A stretch of DNA of 64,000 nucleotides, taken from Bacillota bacterium (GTDB lineage: Bacteria; Bacillota; Clostridia; Christensenellales; DTU072). Numbering within the stretch: position 1 is the stretch's first letter; the number at the start of each line of letters is the position of its first letter. Under the pieces are notes generated by a model. The model did not search any database. It was not told where the DNA came from and was given only the letters and a program-made list of their open reading frames with translations. Shown one piece after another: positions 52,185-62,451 of this stretch. The stretch is taken from contig JAEXAB010000003.1 in NCBI GenBank assembly GCA_023394875.1, positions 496,001 through 560,000 on the forward strand, read 5' to 3'. A program made the position numbers and the translations under genes.

Positions 52185-52503
52185 CTACTTCCCGCCTATA
52201 TAACTGTTGATATGAATAATTATTGCTTCTTTTTGTGTTTTGGATAATTTCTGCCATCCCTCATAAACTGCCATAAACCCCATATCTATCGGAACCAGGT
52301 TCTCGGATTCATCGCAAAACAATTGAGACATTGAAATATCTAACACTTTGCAGATTTTTTCCAACGCGGATACGCTCGGCTCATAGTTCCTTTTCCCATA
52401 CCAGTTAGAAATGCATGTTTGAGATAAATCACGCCTGTGCTAAACTGTAAGTTGACATATTCTTTGCTTTCATTAAAGTCTTAATCTTCGCCTTTATATC
52501 CAT
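52185..52503 (-). pseudogene. XRE family regulator with a one-base frameshift
   Basis: From ATG at 52503 the frame reads MDIKAKIKTLMKAKNMSTYS then LAQA and stops. Shifted by one base it continues DLSQTCISNWYGKRNYEPSV, then SALEKICKVLDISMSQLFCD and KEAIIIHINSYIGGK. Together this is a full XRE helix-turn-helix protein of about 105 residues. The break falls in the DNA-binding helix, so it is probably non-functional unless it is a sequencing error. Confidence 0.75.
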
Positions 52504-52587
52504 AATTCTGTTTCCTTTATTCTTGTTATCGTTTTTATTATAATCAACTTTAACTAAATGTATAAACAGTCTTAATTACTCATTTGC

Positions 52588-52622
52588 ATAGTCTTGACTA
52601 TCTATGTTACGTGTTATAAAAT
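52588..52622 (+). promoter_or_regulatory. Promoter with XRE-type palindrome
   Basis: TTGACT (52594-52599), 17-base spacer, TAAAAT (52617-52622). The perfect palindrome ATAGTC-TT-GACTAT (52588-52601) covers the -35 box, as expected for repression by the divergent XRE regulator. Confidence 0.65.
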
Positions 52623-52653
52623 ATGAATTAACCTAATAAGGAGTTGTTGTCAT

Positions 52654-52857
52654 ATGAAAAAATCTTTTTTAGATGCAGTTTTAAGCGGTAAAATTACCGA
52701 GGAACTCAACAGTCAAAGTCCTGATATGCGTAAGCTTATTGGCATACTTAATGAAACTATGAACCAACTTCAATGCAGTTTAACCGATGAACAGCGCATG
52801 ATTCTAGACAAGTATATTGCTGTTCAATCGGAGTATGAAGAATGCTGTTTTCATTAG
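52654..52857 (+). pseudogene. DUF6809-like small protein, 3' end lost
   Basis: 67 residues (MKKSFLDAVLSGKITEELNS; SLTDEQRMILDKYIAVQSEY). It resembles the first two thirds of DUF6809 proteins found in mobile elements, and then ends in unrelated CCFH where it runs into the helicase fragment. It has an AAGGAG site and its own promoter, so a short product may be made. Confidence 0.5.
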
Positions 52858-53844
52858 CATGTTTTCTACATGTTCGATAATCCTTGTATTTGAATCTTTC
52901 CAACCACCGAATTTCATAACGGCAGGATACTTGCTTAGTGAATTTACTCTGTCAACAACAACATCAACAGCCTTGTGATTTTTGCTACTAAAAAGAATTG
53001 ATTTCTTATTTATTATTGCATTAACTAAAATGTTGCTGACAACTTGTGATTTTCCTGTACCCGGAGGACCTGATATAACAGACAAATCATTCGTTAAAGC
53101 TTTTTTTACTGATCTCATCTGCTCTTCATTAGCTGCAAACACTTCATAGAATTTAACGTCTGTCATATATGAGGTAAAATCATTTTTCAACCATTTTTCT
53201 AAGGCAGTCCCCTTATATTGACTTGGCTGCAAATTCATTAAGTTAACGAGTTCTTTTTCCAAACCAACTGTGTATTTCTTTTCTTCTTTCTCCACGCAAA
53301 AAACAATCGCTTGATTGCTAATTTTTGCATCGCCATTGCTGATAGATTGATCTTCAGACCAATTCCATAATGGAGTAACTTTTTTTAGCTTATCTAAAAT
53401 GGAATTAAAATCGAATTCATCTTCATCAAGCCCAATCTGTTTCTGCAGATTAATTAAATCATAAATAGAACTTTCGGAATCATTGCTTTCTTTTTTGTTA
53501 AAATAAAACTTAACAATAGCCGAATTTAGGATAGGTATTCTTCCAATTGAGTTGTCCTCTTCCAAAGAAAATACGAAAATAGGCATTTACTTTTTCAATG
53601 AATTAATGTATAAAAGGGGGTAGCCCGCATATGACGTATAATCCTTTGTAAGTTCAAACGTCTTTGACATGCTTTGAACACTATTGTTTATTTCGTTAAT
53701 ATCGCCACTAATTGCCCGCCCTATAAACAAATTATCATCAATAAGTATATATCGTTTATTGTTGGAATATATTTCGTAAAAGTTACTTTGTTCCGCATCA
53801 ATGCAACGCAAATAATATCGGCATAAACTTTTTAAATCTTGCAT
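52804..53844 (-). pseudogene. SF1-type helicase/ATPase remnant with in-frame stop and lost C-terminus
   Basis: Two pieces lie in the same frame, separated by TAA at 53587-53589, followed at once by ATG. The first 85 residues begin MQDLKSLCRYYLRCIDAEQS after a GGGGAGG site. The second, 260 residues, holds the Walker A loop VISGPPGTGKSQVVSNIL of Dna2/Nam7-type helicases. The chain ends in unrelated residues at the junction with the DUF6809-like fragment, so all later helicase motifs are gone. Such helicases are common in defence islands. Confidence 0.75.
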
Positions 53845-54079
53845 TGTTCCTCCCCTACCTTGTTGTATTCATCTAATACCACATTTAACATATTGCTTTT
53901 CGTGAGACAAACCAGAGTTTCAAGGTGTGTCATAACTACGAAATCTATCAAGCACTTTTTGCAGAAATGAGTTTCAACCTTTCAAAGACTACAAAATGTA
54001 ACAACAGATCATATGGCGAAGTTGCCACAATAAAGTTGTACAAATCATGCTCGCATATATCGCTTATAAGGAATTGTTA
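53845..54079. other. Junction stretch with second copy of the 30-base repeat
   Basis: No gene is seen. It holds the repeat at 53899-53931 and otherwise unrecognised sequence between the helicase fragment and the large surface protein. Confidence 0.5.
53899..53931 (+). repeat. 30-base repeat, right copy
   Basis: Reads TTCGTGAGACAAACCAGAG then TTTCAAGGTGTGTC, about 90 percent like 43413-43442, same orientation. Confidence 0.6.
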
Positions 54080-57000
54080 TTAAATATCTTTGTTGTGCTT
54101 GTCTATAAACTCTGCATTTTGAATTTTGATTAAGCCTACTTCGATTAACTGCTCCTTTGTCATTTTATTTATGGTGTAATCTTGATTAGTGTATTCTGTG
54201 TTTTTTTGTATTCCTGCGTCTTTCATCCAAATGCCGATAAGTTCTAACGCCTGTAATAATTGTCTTGGTCCTTTTACGATTTTCAATGCGGGCGTTGTTT
54301 TATGCGAAGCAATGGCAGTATCATCTATTAGTCTGTTGTTTGTTTCAACGTAATCTTTGGGGTTAACGCCTAAATGCACCCTTATTGTTGCTCCGTTAAT
54401 TTTTATCTTTGCTACCATTTTGCCCTTTGCCGTAAACGTTTCTTGTTTCCACGCTATATTATTAGAAACTCCTTGATAGGAAAAAAGACAATTTTTGATG
54501 GCATTATATCTTTCATCCGTCTTTGGGTCGTTTAAGTGCAACCTTGCGGTAAACGAATAATTATAAATTGTTGTTGCCTTACTTCTATCTTGCGCTGTGT
54601 TAATATCGACTATATTATTATCATTTAATATTTCATCGTCTATGTTCACATCAATTATAGCGATAGCGTTATCGTTTTCCTTGTTAGAATCTTCTCCTTT
54701 ATCGATTTCATCAACATTATTCATATTTTCATCATTTGCGTTGATAATAACATTGTTTTCAATGCTATTTTCGCTTTTGTTCTCTATAACAGTATCATTC
54801 CTTTTGATGTTTAGCCTTAAAAGGAGATAGATAATGTAAGCCGCTAAAATAACAACGATGATAGCAAGAATAATGATAACCAAGATCGCGTGATTAGGGA
54901 TAATGACAGCCGCTGACAAAAGCGACAGAGAATATGTTCGTTGTTGTTTTCTCTTTCTTTTTTTCAAGTAAACTATGACAAGACACTCTATGAAAATAAT
55001 TATTGAAAGTAAAATTATTACCCACCAAAGATTGATTACCTCTCTATTCGGCGATATGCTTTCAAGTTGCTCTTTTGTATTTTTCAATGCTTCATTGATG
55101 GCAGCTATCGTTGCCGAATCATTTATTTCAATAATACCGTCAGCGTAAATTTCATCCATATTTGAATGATTTTCTTCTGTATAATCATTTGTATCTTTTA
55201 AGGTGTTGAAAAAATCTTCCAGCTCTTTTAAGGCTTCTTCTTTGGCAAGCTGTATATCTATCTCCGTCTTTGCGTCGGCAATGATGTCGGCTATGTCGGT
55301 ATAGTTACTGCCGTCTACGCCGCTAACTGCGTTGTCAATTATCTCTTGCACCGCCTCCGACGGGTTTGTTACATAAGAGTTAAGTTCGTCCTCCGTTTCT
55401 TCTTTAGCAAGCTGTATTAGATCTAACTTAGCCAAAATAAAGTCACCTAATTCGGAAGTTTCAAATGTAACCTTACCATCGTCGACTATAACTAATTTTT
55501 TGACTGCCAATCCATCTTCAATGATGATTATTTCACATACCGTGCCGTCTTCAATGCCGACAACATTTAGCGTGACCGTTACGGTATTTCCGATTGTTAT
55601 ATTGACATCGCCTACGCTAAGCTTGGCATTATAAAAGCCAACTAGCTCTCTTCCGTTAGAAATTGATAGTCTGTCATCCGCCTCTGATTCGCTTATTTCG
55701 GCAACCCAAAATATAGAATCGGGATCCACACCTTCAATAATTTCTATTTTTGCGTCAACATTTCCAGACTGCAATGACGTTGCCAAAATAGTATAAACAG
55801 CGGTTAAAAATGTCAATTCATAGTTTGTTCCCGCAGAAAGCGTACCTTGCAAAATAGTATATTTCCCCGCTGTACTTCCGCTTTGTCTTGTAAGTGAACC
55901 CGTAAAGCTGTCGCCGTCAAAAAGCGCATCGGCAGTATATATTAGGTTCGCATCCGTATCGCCTTGTTTTATTGTTAAGGGAGTAGCGGTTACGGTTATT
56001 GCTTTGGGTAGGATTTTGATTACTGCGGTCATCGCTACGGGCGCAAAATAATTTGTCGAATCCGTGCTAAAAGTTGCCGTCATCGTTACATCACCGTCTG
56101 CGACATTTTTTGCGCCGACGCTATAAGACACTTCAAGTGCGATGCTGTCGTTACCGATTGGCAAGGCGCCGCTTATGACTAATGCTTGCGTTAAACCGTT
56201 ATAAATATATGAACCGCCAACAAAAGCGACTCCGCTCATATCATAATTAGCTTTAACAATATTGAATTGTCGCGTAACATTGGTTAAAGTATAATTACTA
56301 TCGGATGCACTTGCTACAGCGGAATACGGACTATCGTTTGCGTTAACCGCCTGTCCTGAAATGGTTAATGTCAATGTTTCCCCATCGATTCCCGTGTTGA
56401 CGGTTGCGGATGGTACTATTGAATTACCGGTATATTCCCAAGTAAAACCGTCCTCGGAATCCCAATCTACGATGACGGACTTAGGCATAATATTGACAGA
56501 AATCCCTCCGCTTATTGTCGAACTGCTTACAACACCGTCTGTAATAGTAACTACACAATAGTAAGTAGCCGAGTCTGCAACATCCTTAACTGAAAACGTG
56601 CTACTCACTGCGCCGTCAATCAGATTTTCTTGAGACACAGAGTTTTTGTACCACCGATAACCTATTGTATATGTATCGGATAAATCGTGTTCTGCCGCTA
56701 CCGAAATATTGTGCGATGCGCCGTCGTATGTAGCGCTGTGCGCGGCGCTTTCGTTTACAGACGGGGCGTTTATGCTCCAAATCGCGGTTAAAATGATGTC
56801 AGAATCAACGAACACAAGCACGGAGCCTTCCATATATGTTTCGTCACCGTCGCTCCAACAAACAAAAGTATAACCGATTTTTGTTAGGTTCCCCGTGTTT
56901 CCCAAAACCGTAACGGACTTTCCCTCATAGTATTCATTGCCATCTATCGGCACATTTCCGCCCGTGTTATCGCCGCCTTGGTAGGTAATTTGCAGTTTTA

Positions 57001-59878
57001 TATATAACGCATACTTATCCCCGATTTTTATCAATACTAATCCGTCGTTATCCAATGATACCGAGCCGCTAACACTTTCCGTCCATCCTTCGATAACGAT
57101 ACCTTGATTTTCTGCGCTAAGTCCTATTGTCCCTGTAAAGTCACCGCCCGCAATATTAACTTTTTGTCCCGCGGCAAGGTAGATATTACTTGACTCGCCA
57201 CCATCCGTTTGATTGCCCGTTACCTCTGCGTTGCCTGATACATTGAGTGTCCCTCCGACATAGATACCTCCGCTTTCGCCGGATGTATTATTTGAAACAG
57301 AGCCGCCTGATATCGTAAACTCTCCCGTATCGGATATATATACACCGCCGCCGTTTGACTGCGAGATATTATTACTTATGCTTCCGCCAGATAGAGTAAA
57401 CTCTCCGCCCGCGCCTACATATATTCCGCCGCCGTTATCGATGTTATATCCGCCCGTAATGGTGCCGTTACCGCTTGCAGACGAATCCTGTATGGTAAAC
57501 TCGCCTTCGACTTTAATGACATATCCGTCTGTTATCGGCGAATCAAGCCCTCGGTCTATTGTATGCCCGTTCAAATCAAGCGTTATATGGTCATCTTGAT
57601 TAACCGTTAAATAAGGAGTGCCGATAGTTCCAAAATCTCCGTCAATTACCAAAACATCCTTATACAAGGTTACCACAGCTTTGGATTCGCTCGTTGTCGA
57701 AGCTGCCATTGCGGCATCCCAAGCGTCCTTGAAATTCATATAATATTCGGTAACTCCGTTCAATGTTACGGATGCCGCATTGACATTAGCGGGAGTTGAA
57801 ACGGATGCCGCATAATACCCGCTGTCGGATACTCCGCCGCTATAAATGGGTTTCGCATAAATTTTGTAGTCCGTTCCGTCATCAGCCGAAAAAGTTAAAA
57901 TATCATCTTCACCATCAATCCAAACCGTGTTGCTTTCCGGACTGTCGGTGCTTTTTAATACGGCATATTGAAATCCGCTCTCCCCAAAAAAATCGATGTC
58001 ATAATATGCTTCCGCTATACTGCCGATATCGATAAGCACAACCTCAAACATTACCGAATCCGAGCCTATTTCCTTGTATTTATATGTAAGTTTTCCAGAC
58101 TCGGTTATTGTCGGCGGGGTGTAAGACAAAGTATAATCAGTATCATTTAGGGCGGGAAGGGAAATGCCATCAATAGTAAGCCCGGGATAAGACGAGTGTG
58201 TTGCCGAAACTTCGCCTTGTGAAGAAAGCGTAGGCGCCGTAATAATATCCCATAAATACCCCGAATCGCTTATGTTGGGAAGGCTGTAATCGATAGCAAT
58301 TACACCGTTACTTGTGTCTTTAAGAGTATAAGTTACCGTAGGATTATCGTCTTCAAAGCTATCGTTAATAACGTCATAGTCTGTTGTATTTAAGTGGTTA
58401 AGCGTGATATCTCTTGTAACGCTTGGCGCGCCGATTGCTGTTTGACGGGCTAACCCGTTTGTCGTTGATGTAGGATTGGTTATTACAACTGCGTCGTTGA
58501 ACTCATACTCCCATTCTAAATCGGTGCCCTTTGGCTGCCCAAAAAGATATTCGTTGCGGTCATTATAAAACTTGCCGTCAGAAATATCCGCATTATTGAC
58601 AATCGTGCCGAAAATCGTATTCCTTGTATAATTTTTGGAATAAATTCCCACTTCTCCCCCAAAGTCATAATTTCGGTCACCATCTAAATAACCCGCATTA
58701 ACCAAAACTGTGCCGTCATCTCTGAGATTGATGTTGTTGGGACTGCCGCCGGTTAGTGTTCCGCTTGCTATTGCGCCTCCACTTACATTACCCGTAACAT
58801 TGACGTCACCTGCGACATAAAAATTGCCCGAAACAAAAATCCCGCCTCCGTTTTTACCGCTTGCACAAGTGTTGTTTGTTATTGTCCCACCTAAAAGTAC
58901 AGTCTCTTGAATTGGGGATTGCCAATACTGATAAATTCCGCCGCCGTTCGATATTGAACTATTTAAGGTTATTTCGCCTCCCGTCATTTTGAAACTGCTG
59001 CTGTTTATGTAAATTCCACCGCCGCCATAGGTGCCTTCAGTATAATTGTTAAGTATTTTCCCACCCGATATCAACCCGGTGGATCTTATAAGTATGAATC
59101 CACCTCCGCCGGTTTTTGCCGTATTGTTGGAGATTTCGCCGCCTTTTATTTCAAGAGTTGAATCCTGAACATAAATTCCGCCGCCGCTGCCCTGTGAATA
59201 TATCTCGTTGTTAGTAATTTTTCCGCCTTCAAGAACAAAAGCGGCACCGCCCTTAAGCCCCACGCCGCCGCCGTACAAAGACTTATTGCCCGAAATGCTT
59301 CCACCTTTCATTACTAACTTACTGGATGTTTCACAGACAATGCCTCCTCCAATAAAGCTCGAAGTAGGATTGTTGCTGTTGTGTCCGCCTGTTATAATTC
59401 CGTTGCCGTATGCAGAAGTATCTTCTACAATAAGGTCCCCTCGGTTTATAATAACAGAACCGTTTGCAGTTGCGCTAGTTAGCCCACGGGATAGGGTTTG
59501 CCCGTACAAATCAAGTGTAATATATTTCCCCGTAGTCAAAACAAGACTGCCGGATATAGTGATGTTTTGATTAAGTTTTACCGTTGCCCGCAAGCTTTCG
59601 GACGATGCTAAACTATTTGCATAAGTCCAGGCATCTGTTAGCGAATCATAATTGCTGCTCGTCCCGTTAAAAATGACCGTTGCTTCGACAACGGATGCCT
59701 CTGCTAAAATACTCTGTGGTAAAATTGCCGTGCTAAATATTAAACTTACTCCAAATACAAGCAAAATGATAGCCCAAAAGACCCCCGATATTTTGTTAAA
59801 CTCTTTTGTTTTTGTTGTGTTTGTTTGGGCGGCAAAAAACGCTGATAAAGCCATTCTTGATTTTCTTTCTTTTATCAT
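54080..59878 (-). CDS. Giant multi-domain surface protein with cytoplasmic C-terminal domain
   Basis: 1932 residues. After a signal or anchor helix (31-51) come, roughly: a beta-helix with GGG-type repeats (95-400; GGGIYVQDSTLEIKGGEISN), a domain shared with the protein at 30.6 kb (470-640), a second beta-helix (720-960), a Listeria-Bacteroides B-repeat (1000-1075; KIGYTFVCWSDGDETYMEGS), Ig-like and MBG domains (1080-1400), a helical stalk, and two membrane segments (1660-1740). The inside tail has an acidic Asn-rich linker and a 140-residue domain (YSFTARLHLNDPKTDERYNA; TFTAKGKMVAKIKINGATIR). There is no sortase motif. A GGGAG site precedes the ATG. Confidence 0.85.
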   Translation of the reverse strand: MIKERKSRMALSAFFAAQTNTTKTKEFNKISGVFWAIILLVFGVSLIFSTAILPQSILAEASVVEATVIFNGTSSNYDSLTDAWTYANSLASSESLRATVKLNQNITISGSLVLTTGKYITLDLYGQTLSRGLTSATANGSVIINRGDLIVEDTSAYGNGIITGGHNSNNPTSSFIGGGIVCETSSKLVMKGGSISGNKSLYGGGVGLKGGAAFVLEGGKITNNEIYSQGSGGGIYVQDSTLEIKGGEISNNTAKTGGGGFILIRSTGLISGGKILNNYTEGTYGGGGIYINSSSFKMTGGEITLNSSISNGGGIYQYWQSPIQETVLLGGTITNNTCASGKNGGGIFVSGNFYVAGDVNVTGNVSGGAIASGTLTGGSPNNINLRDDGTVLVNAGYLDGDRNYDFGGEVGIYSKNYTRNTIFGTIVNNADISDGKFYNDRNEYLFGQPKGTDLEWEYEFNDAVVITNPTSTTNGLARQTAIGAPSVTRDITLNHLNTTDYDVINDSFEDDNPTVTYTLKDTSNGVIAIDYSLPNISDSGYLWDIITAPTLSSQGEVSATHSSYPGLTIDGISLPALNDTDYTLSYTPPTITESGKLTYKYKEIGSDSVMFEVVLIDIGSIAEAYYDIDFFGESGFQYAVLKSTDSPESNTVWIDGEDDILTFSADDGTDYKIYAKPIYSGGVSDSGYYAASVSTPANVNAASVTLNGVTEYYMNFKDAWDAAMAASTTSESKAVVTLYKDVLVIDGDFGTIGTPYLTVNQDDHITLDLNGHTIDRGLDSPITDGYVIKVEGEFTIQDSSASGNGTITGGYNIDNGGGIYVGAGGEFTLSGGSISNNISQSNGGGVYISDTGEFTISGGSVSNNTSGESGGIYVGGTLNVSGNAEVTGNQTDGGESSNIYLAAGQKVNIAGGDFTGTIGLSAENQGIVIEGWTESVSGSVSLDNDGLVLIKIGDKYALYIKLQITYQGGDNTGGNVPIDGNEYYEGKSVTVLGNTGNLTKIGYTFVCWSDGDETYMEGSVLVFVDSDIILTAIWSINAPSVNESAAHSATYDGASHNISVAAEHDLSDTYTIGYRWYKNSVSQENLIDGAVSSTFSVKDVADSATYYCVVTITDGVVSSSTISGGISVNIMPKSVIVDWDSEDGFTWEYTGNSIVPSATVNTGIDGETLTLTISGQAVNANDSPYSAVASASDSNYTLTNVTRQFNIVKANYDMSGVAFVGGSYIYNGLTQALVISGALPIGNDSIALEVSYSVGAKNVADGDVTMTATFSTDSTNYFAPVAMTAVIKILPKAITVTATPLTIKQGDTDANLIYTADALFDGDSFTGSLTRQSGSTAGKYTILQGTLSAGTNYELTFLTAVYTILATSLQSGNVDAKIEIIEGVDPDSIFWVAEISESEADDRLSISNGRELVGFYNAKLSVGDVNITIGNTVTVTLNVVGIEDGTVCEIIIIEDGLAVKKLVIVDDGKVTFETSELGDFILAKLDLIQLAKEETEDELNSYVTNPSEAVQEIIDNAVSGVDGSNYTDIADIIADAKTEIDIQLAKEEALKELEDFFNTLKDTNDYTEENHSNMDEIYADGIIEINDSATIAAINEALKNTKEQLESISPNREVINLWWVIILLSIIIFIECLVIVYLKKRKRKQQRTYSLSLLSAAVIIPNHAILVIIILAIIVVILAAYIIYLLLRLNIKRNDTVIENKSENSIENNVIINANDENMNNVDEIDKGEDSNKENDNAIAIIDVNIDDEILNDNNIVDINTAQDRSKATTIYNYSFTARLHLNDPKTDERYNAIKNCLFSYQGVSNNIAWKQETFTAKGKMVAKIKINGATIRVHLGVNPKDYVETNNRLIDDTAIASHKTTPALKIVKGPRQLLQALELIGIWMKDAGIQKNTEYTNQDYTINKMTKEQLIEVGLIKIQNAEFIDKHNKDI

Positions 59879-60024
59879 AAAGTACTCCCTGCTAATTTGG
59901 ACAAGTTATTATCACTAATGTAAATTCCAATAATATATGAACTTAATTGATATAATTATTACACAAATTATATATTAAAGCAATACATTGTACTAGTTTA
60001 GTTTTATATTCTACAATAAGATGA

Positions 60025-60037
60025 TATAATCATTTTA
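60025..60037 (+). promoter_or_regulatory. -10 box immediately before the TetR start
   Basis: TATAAT (60025-60030) is followed by only 6 bases and then ATG. No ribosome site lies between, so the transcript may be leaderless. No convincing -35 box was found (TTTTAT at 60002). Confidence 0.45.
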
Positions 60038-60606
60038 TGAATAAGCACATTCTTCGAACAAAAAATAAAGAATTGTCGATACTAAACGCTACAATTAATT
60101 TGGTTGCCACTATTCCTATTGAACATATAACTATTGACAAAATAAAGAGTGCAGCCAAGGTTTCGCAGGTTACCATTTATAAATTGTTTGAAACAAAAGA
60201 TAATCTAATCACCGTTGCAATAAAAGAGCTGTCCCGAGAGGCGGTTAATTCTGTAATGAAAGTAATAAGCTCGGATATAAACCCAAAGGATAGATTACAA
60301 GGTTATTTTCGTGCATCGTTTAATACCGCTCTTTTATACCCTCGCCAAAAAGAGCTTGTCGAATATATATTCTCTGGCTCAAATAAGGATTTAATGCATT
60401 ATGTTGTGTCGTTATATCAAGACACATATCCTCATTTAGAAAGGCTATATACCGATCTCAAAGCCGCCAACCTTATCCGTTCGGAAATTTCGTTCCAAAA
60501 ATTTTTATCAATGTGTGATATGTTTACAAGAATACAACCTAATTTTTATAGTACCACAGAAGATATGGATATGCTAATAAGAAGTCTGGTGCGTAGCTTT
60601 GGTTAA
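60037..60606 (+). CDS. TetR/AcrR family regulator
   Basis: 189 residues. The N-terminal helix-turn-helix reads ILNATINLVATIPIEHITID, KIKSAAKVSQVTIYKLFETK, then a helical ligand-binding part. It is divergent from the giant surface protein, which it may control; this is inferred. The ligand is unknown. Confidence 0.85.
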   Translation: MNKHILRTKNKELSILNATINLVATIPIEHITIDKIKSAAKVSQVTIYKLFETKDNLITVAIKELSREAVNSVMKVISSDINPKDRLQGYFRASFNTALLYPRQKELVEYIFSGSNKDLMHYVVSLYQDTYPHLERLYTDLKAANLIRSEISFQKFLSMCDMFTRIQPNFYSTTEDMDMLIRSLVRSFG

Positions 60607-60825
60607 ACCCTATACACAAACGGGATATGTTTATTGATAGTTATTACACAGCCCTGCAACAACTGTCAAGTTAGATTGTTTTCTTAAATTGCTTTTGCTT
60701 TGAAAACCTAAGGAATCACTTTACCAATCATGTTTATAGAATGTATTCTGATAACGATGTGCTGGATTGGAGATTTTGTTGGGACTTTGATGGGAAGAAA
60801 CAGATTCATATAGCTGTAGTTTTTG
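60607..60825. other. Gap between TetR gene and recombinases
   Basis: An open plus-strand frame (YRMYSDNDVLDWRFCWDFDG) without start or ribosome site could be a gene fragment. A mobile-element end or attachment site may lie here but is not identifiable. Confidence 0.3.
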
Positions 60826-62451
60826 TTAAGTCTGGAATAGCTGACCTTCAATGGTTATCACTCCGCATTTGAATTTAATCTCTGCTTTTCTATCCGCTGT
60901 TATGGTTATTGATTCTACTAGCTCCTTGAACAAGGCTTCGTCAAACTCAGTCATTCTTTCTGCATTTTCTATTGCATTGAGCATTGACTCAAGTCGGAAT
61001 TTAGCGGTTTCTATACTAGAGCATTTATCTGTAAGAACGCTTTTCTCTTGTTCCAGGGATTCAATTTTCTGTTCATACTCGGCTACCAGTTGTTCATATC
61101 TTTCAGCCGTAATTCTGCCATTTCGTTTATCTTTGTTTGCTGACAGGGTTTGCTCACGGATAGCATCTATGGTTTCTGATATTTTTTCTATTCTTTCGCG
61201 ATCGCCCTCTTTAACCTCAGCCTTTATGTTCTTTTTGAGTGTGCCAAGCACTTCGGCATAATCATCTTGCATAAGCCTTTTTATAGCTTTCATATAAACT
61301 TGCTTAAGGTCATCCTCTAATACATAGTGAGCGGTGCATTCTTCGTCCCCGTGCAGAACATGAGTTGCGCAAGTCCAGGTGCGTATTGTTTCTCCGTTCC
61401 TATATGCTGCGTGCCTGCGAAGCTTTCCACCGCAAGTCCCGCAATACAATATACCGCTAAACGGGTATTTGCTTGAATACTTTCCCTGTCCTGTTATAGT
61501 TGAGCTTCTAAGTTCATTCCTTTCCGCCAGCTTTGTTTGCACAAGATTGAACATCTTCTTTGATATTATAGGAGGTATGCAATCCTCCATTGTATACAAA
61601 TCTTTTTGCCCAATATTTCTATGCCTTTTCTTTGAGAGTACATCGGGTTTGAATGACTTTCCTTGAATAACCGTGCCTATATATTTTTCGTTTTTTAGGA
61701 TGCTTAGAATTGTGCTGGGATACCAAACTCCTTTTCCGCTCGGTGTCGGAATTTTCTCCTTCATAAGGTGGTTCTTTATCTGCGCCGTTGAGTAGCCTTG
61801 CAGAAATTCGCTGAAGATTCTTGTCACTGTTTTAGCTTCTTCAGGAACAATCGACAGCGAGCCGTCCTCGTTCTTTTTGTAGCCCAAGAACCTTGAAGTA
61901 TTGAGAATGATATCTCCTCTCAGCATTTTCTTCTCAAATGCCCATGTTACATTCTTTGCTATATTTCTGCTCTCTTGTTCAGCGATTCCCGCAAGTATGG
62001 TTATAAGTATTTCGCCGCCGGGAGTTAAGGTGTCGATGCCTTCGACCTCGAAGTATATTGATACTCCCAGTTCTTTCAACTCTCTAATGTAGGTTAAAGC
62101 GTCCACCGTATTTCGGGCAAATCTTGATATGCATTTTACAACGATTCGGTCTAGCTTTTTCTCCCTGCAAGCTTGTATCATTCTATTGAATTCCGGACGG
62201 GTATCCGTTCTGGTTCCAGATATTGCAGGGTCGGCGAATATGCCTGCGAATTCCCAATTGGGATTATTCTTAATGTAACGCTCATAATAAGCTACTTGTC
62301 TGTCATAACTGTCTTCTTGCTCTGCCCTATCGGTTGATACTCTGGCATACGCTCCGGTTCTGTCTTTTCTGCTGTCAGTCCTTCCGAGTATCTGAGCTCT
62401 TGTTTTAGCCGGTATGGTTTTTACCAACCTATTTGTTGTTGCCGTTTCCAA
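60826..62451 (-). CDS. Large serine recombinase
   Basis: 541 residues. The resolvase catalytic domain has the nucleophile in AYARVSTDRAEQEDSYDRQV and GIFADPAISGTRTDTRPEFN. The recombinase domain follows (KNEKYIGTVIQG), then the zinc ribbon CGTCGGKLRR...CATHVLHGDEEC and a coiled coil (about 430-490). Such enzymes integrate and excise mobile elements. It overlaps the next recombinase by 23 bases. Confidence 0.93.
   Translation of the reverse strand: METATTNRLVKTIPAKTRAQILGRTDSRKDRTGAYARVSTDRAEQEDSYDRQVAYYERYIKNNPNWEFAGIFADPAISGTRTDTRPEFNRMIQACREKKLDRIVVKCISRFARNTVDALTYIRELKELGVSIYFEVEGIDTLTPGGEILITILAGIAEQESRNIAKNVTWAFEKKMLRGDIILNTSRFLGYKKNEDGSLSIVPEEAKTVTRIFSEFLQGYSTAQIKNHLMKEKIPTPSGKGVWYPSTILSILKNEKYIGTVIQGKSFKPDVLSKKRHRNIGQKDLYTMEDCIPPIISKKMFNLVQTKLAERNELRSSTITGQGKYSSKYPFSGILYCGTCGGKLRRHAAYRNGETIRTWTCATHVLHGDEECTAHYVLEDDLKQVYMKAIKRLMQDDYAEVLGTLKKNIKAEVKEGDRERIEKISETIDAIREQTLSANKDKRNGRITAERYEQLVAEYEQKIESLEQEKSVLTDKCSSIETAKFRLESMLNAIENAERMTEFDEALFKELVESITITADRKAEIKFKCGVITIEGQLFQT

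Noticed and set aside
54080..59878. CRISPR or tandem DNA repeats in the giant gene
   Set aside because: The repeated GGG/ISNN segments are protein-level beta-helix repeats with varied DNA, not a regular repeat-spacer array.
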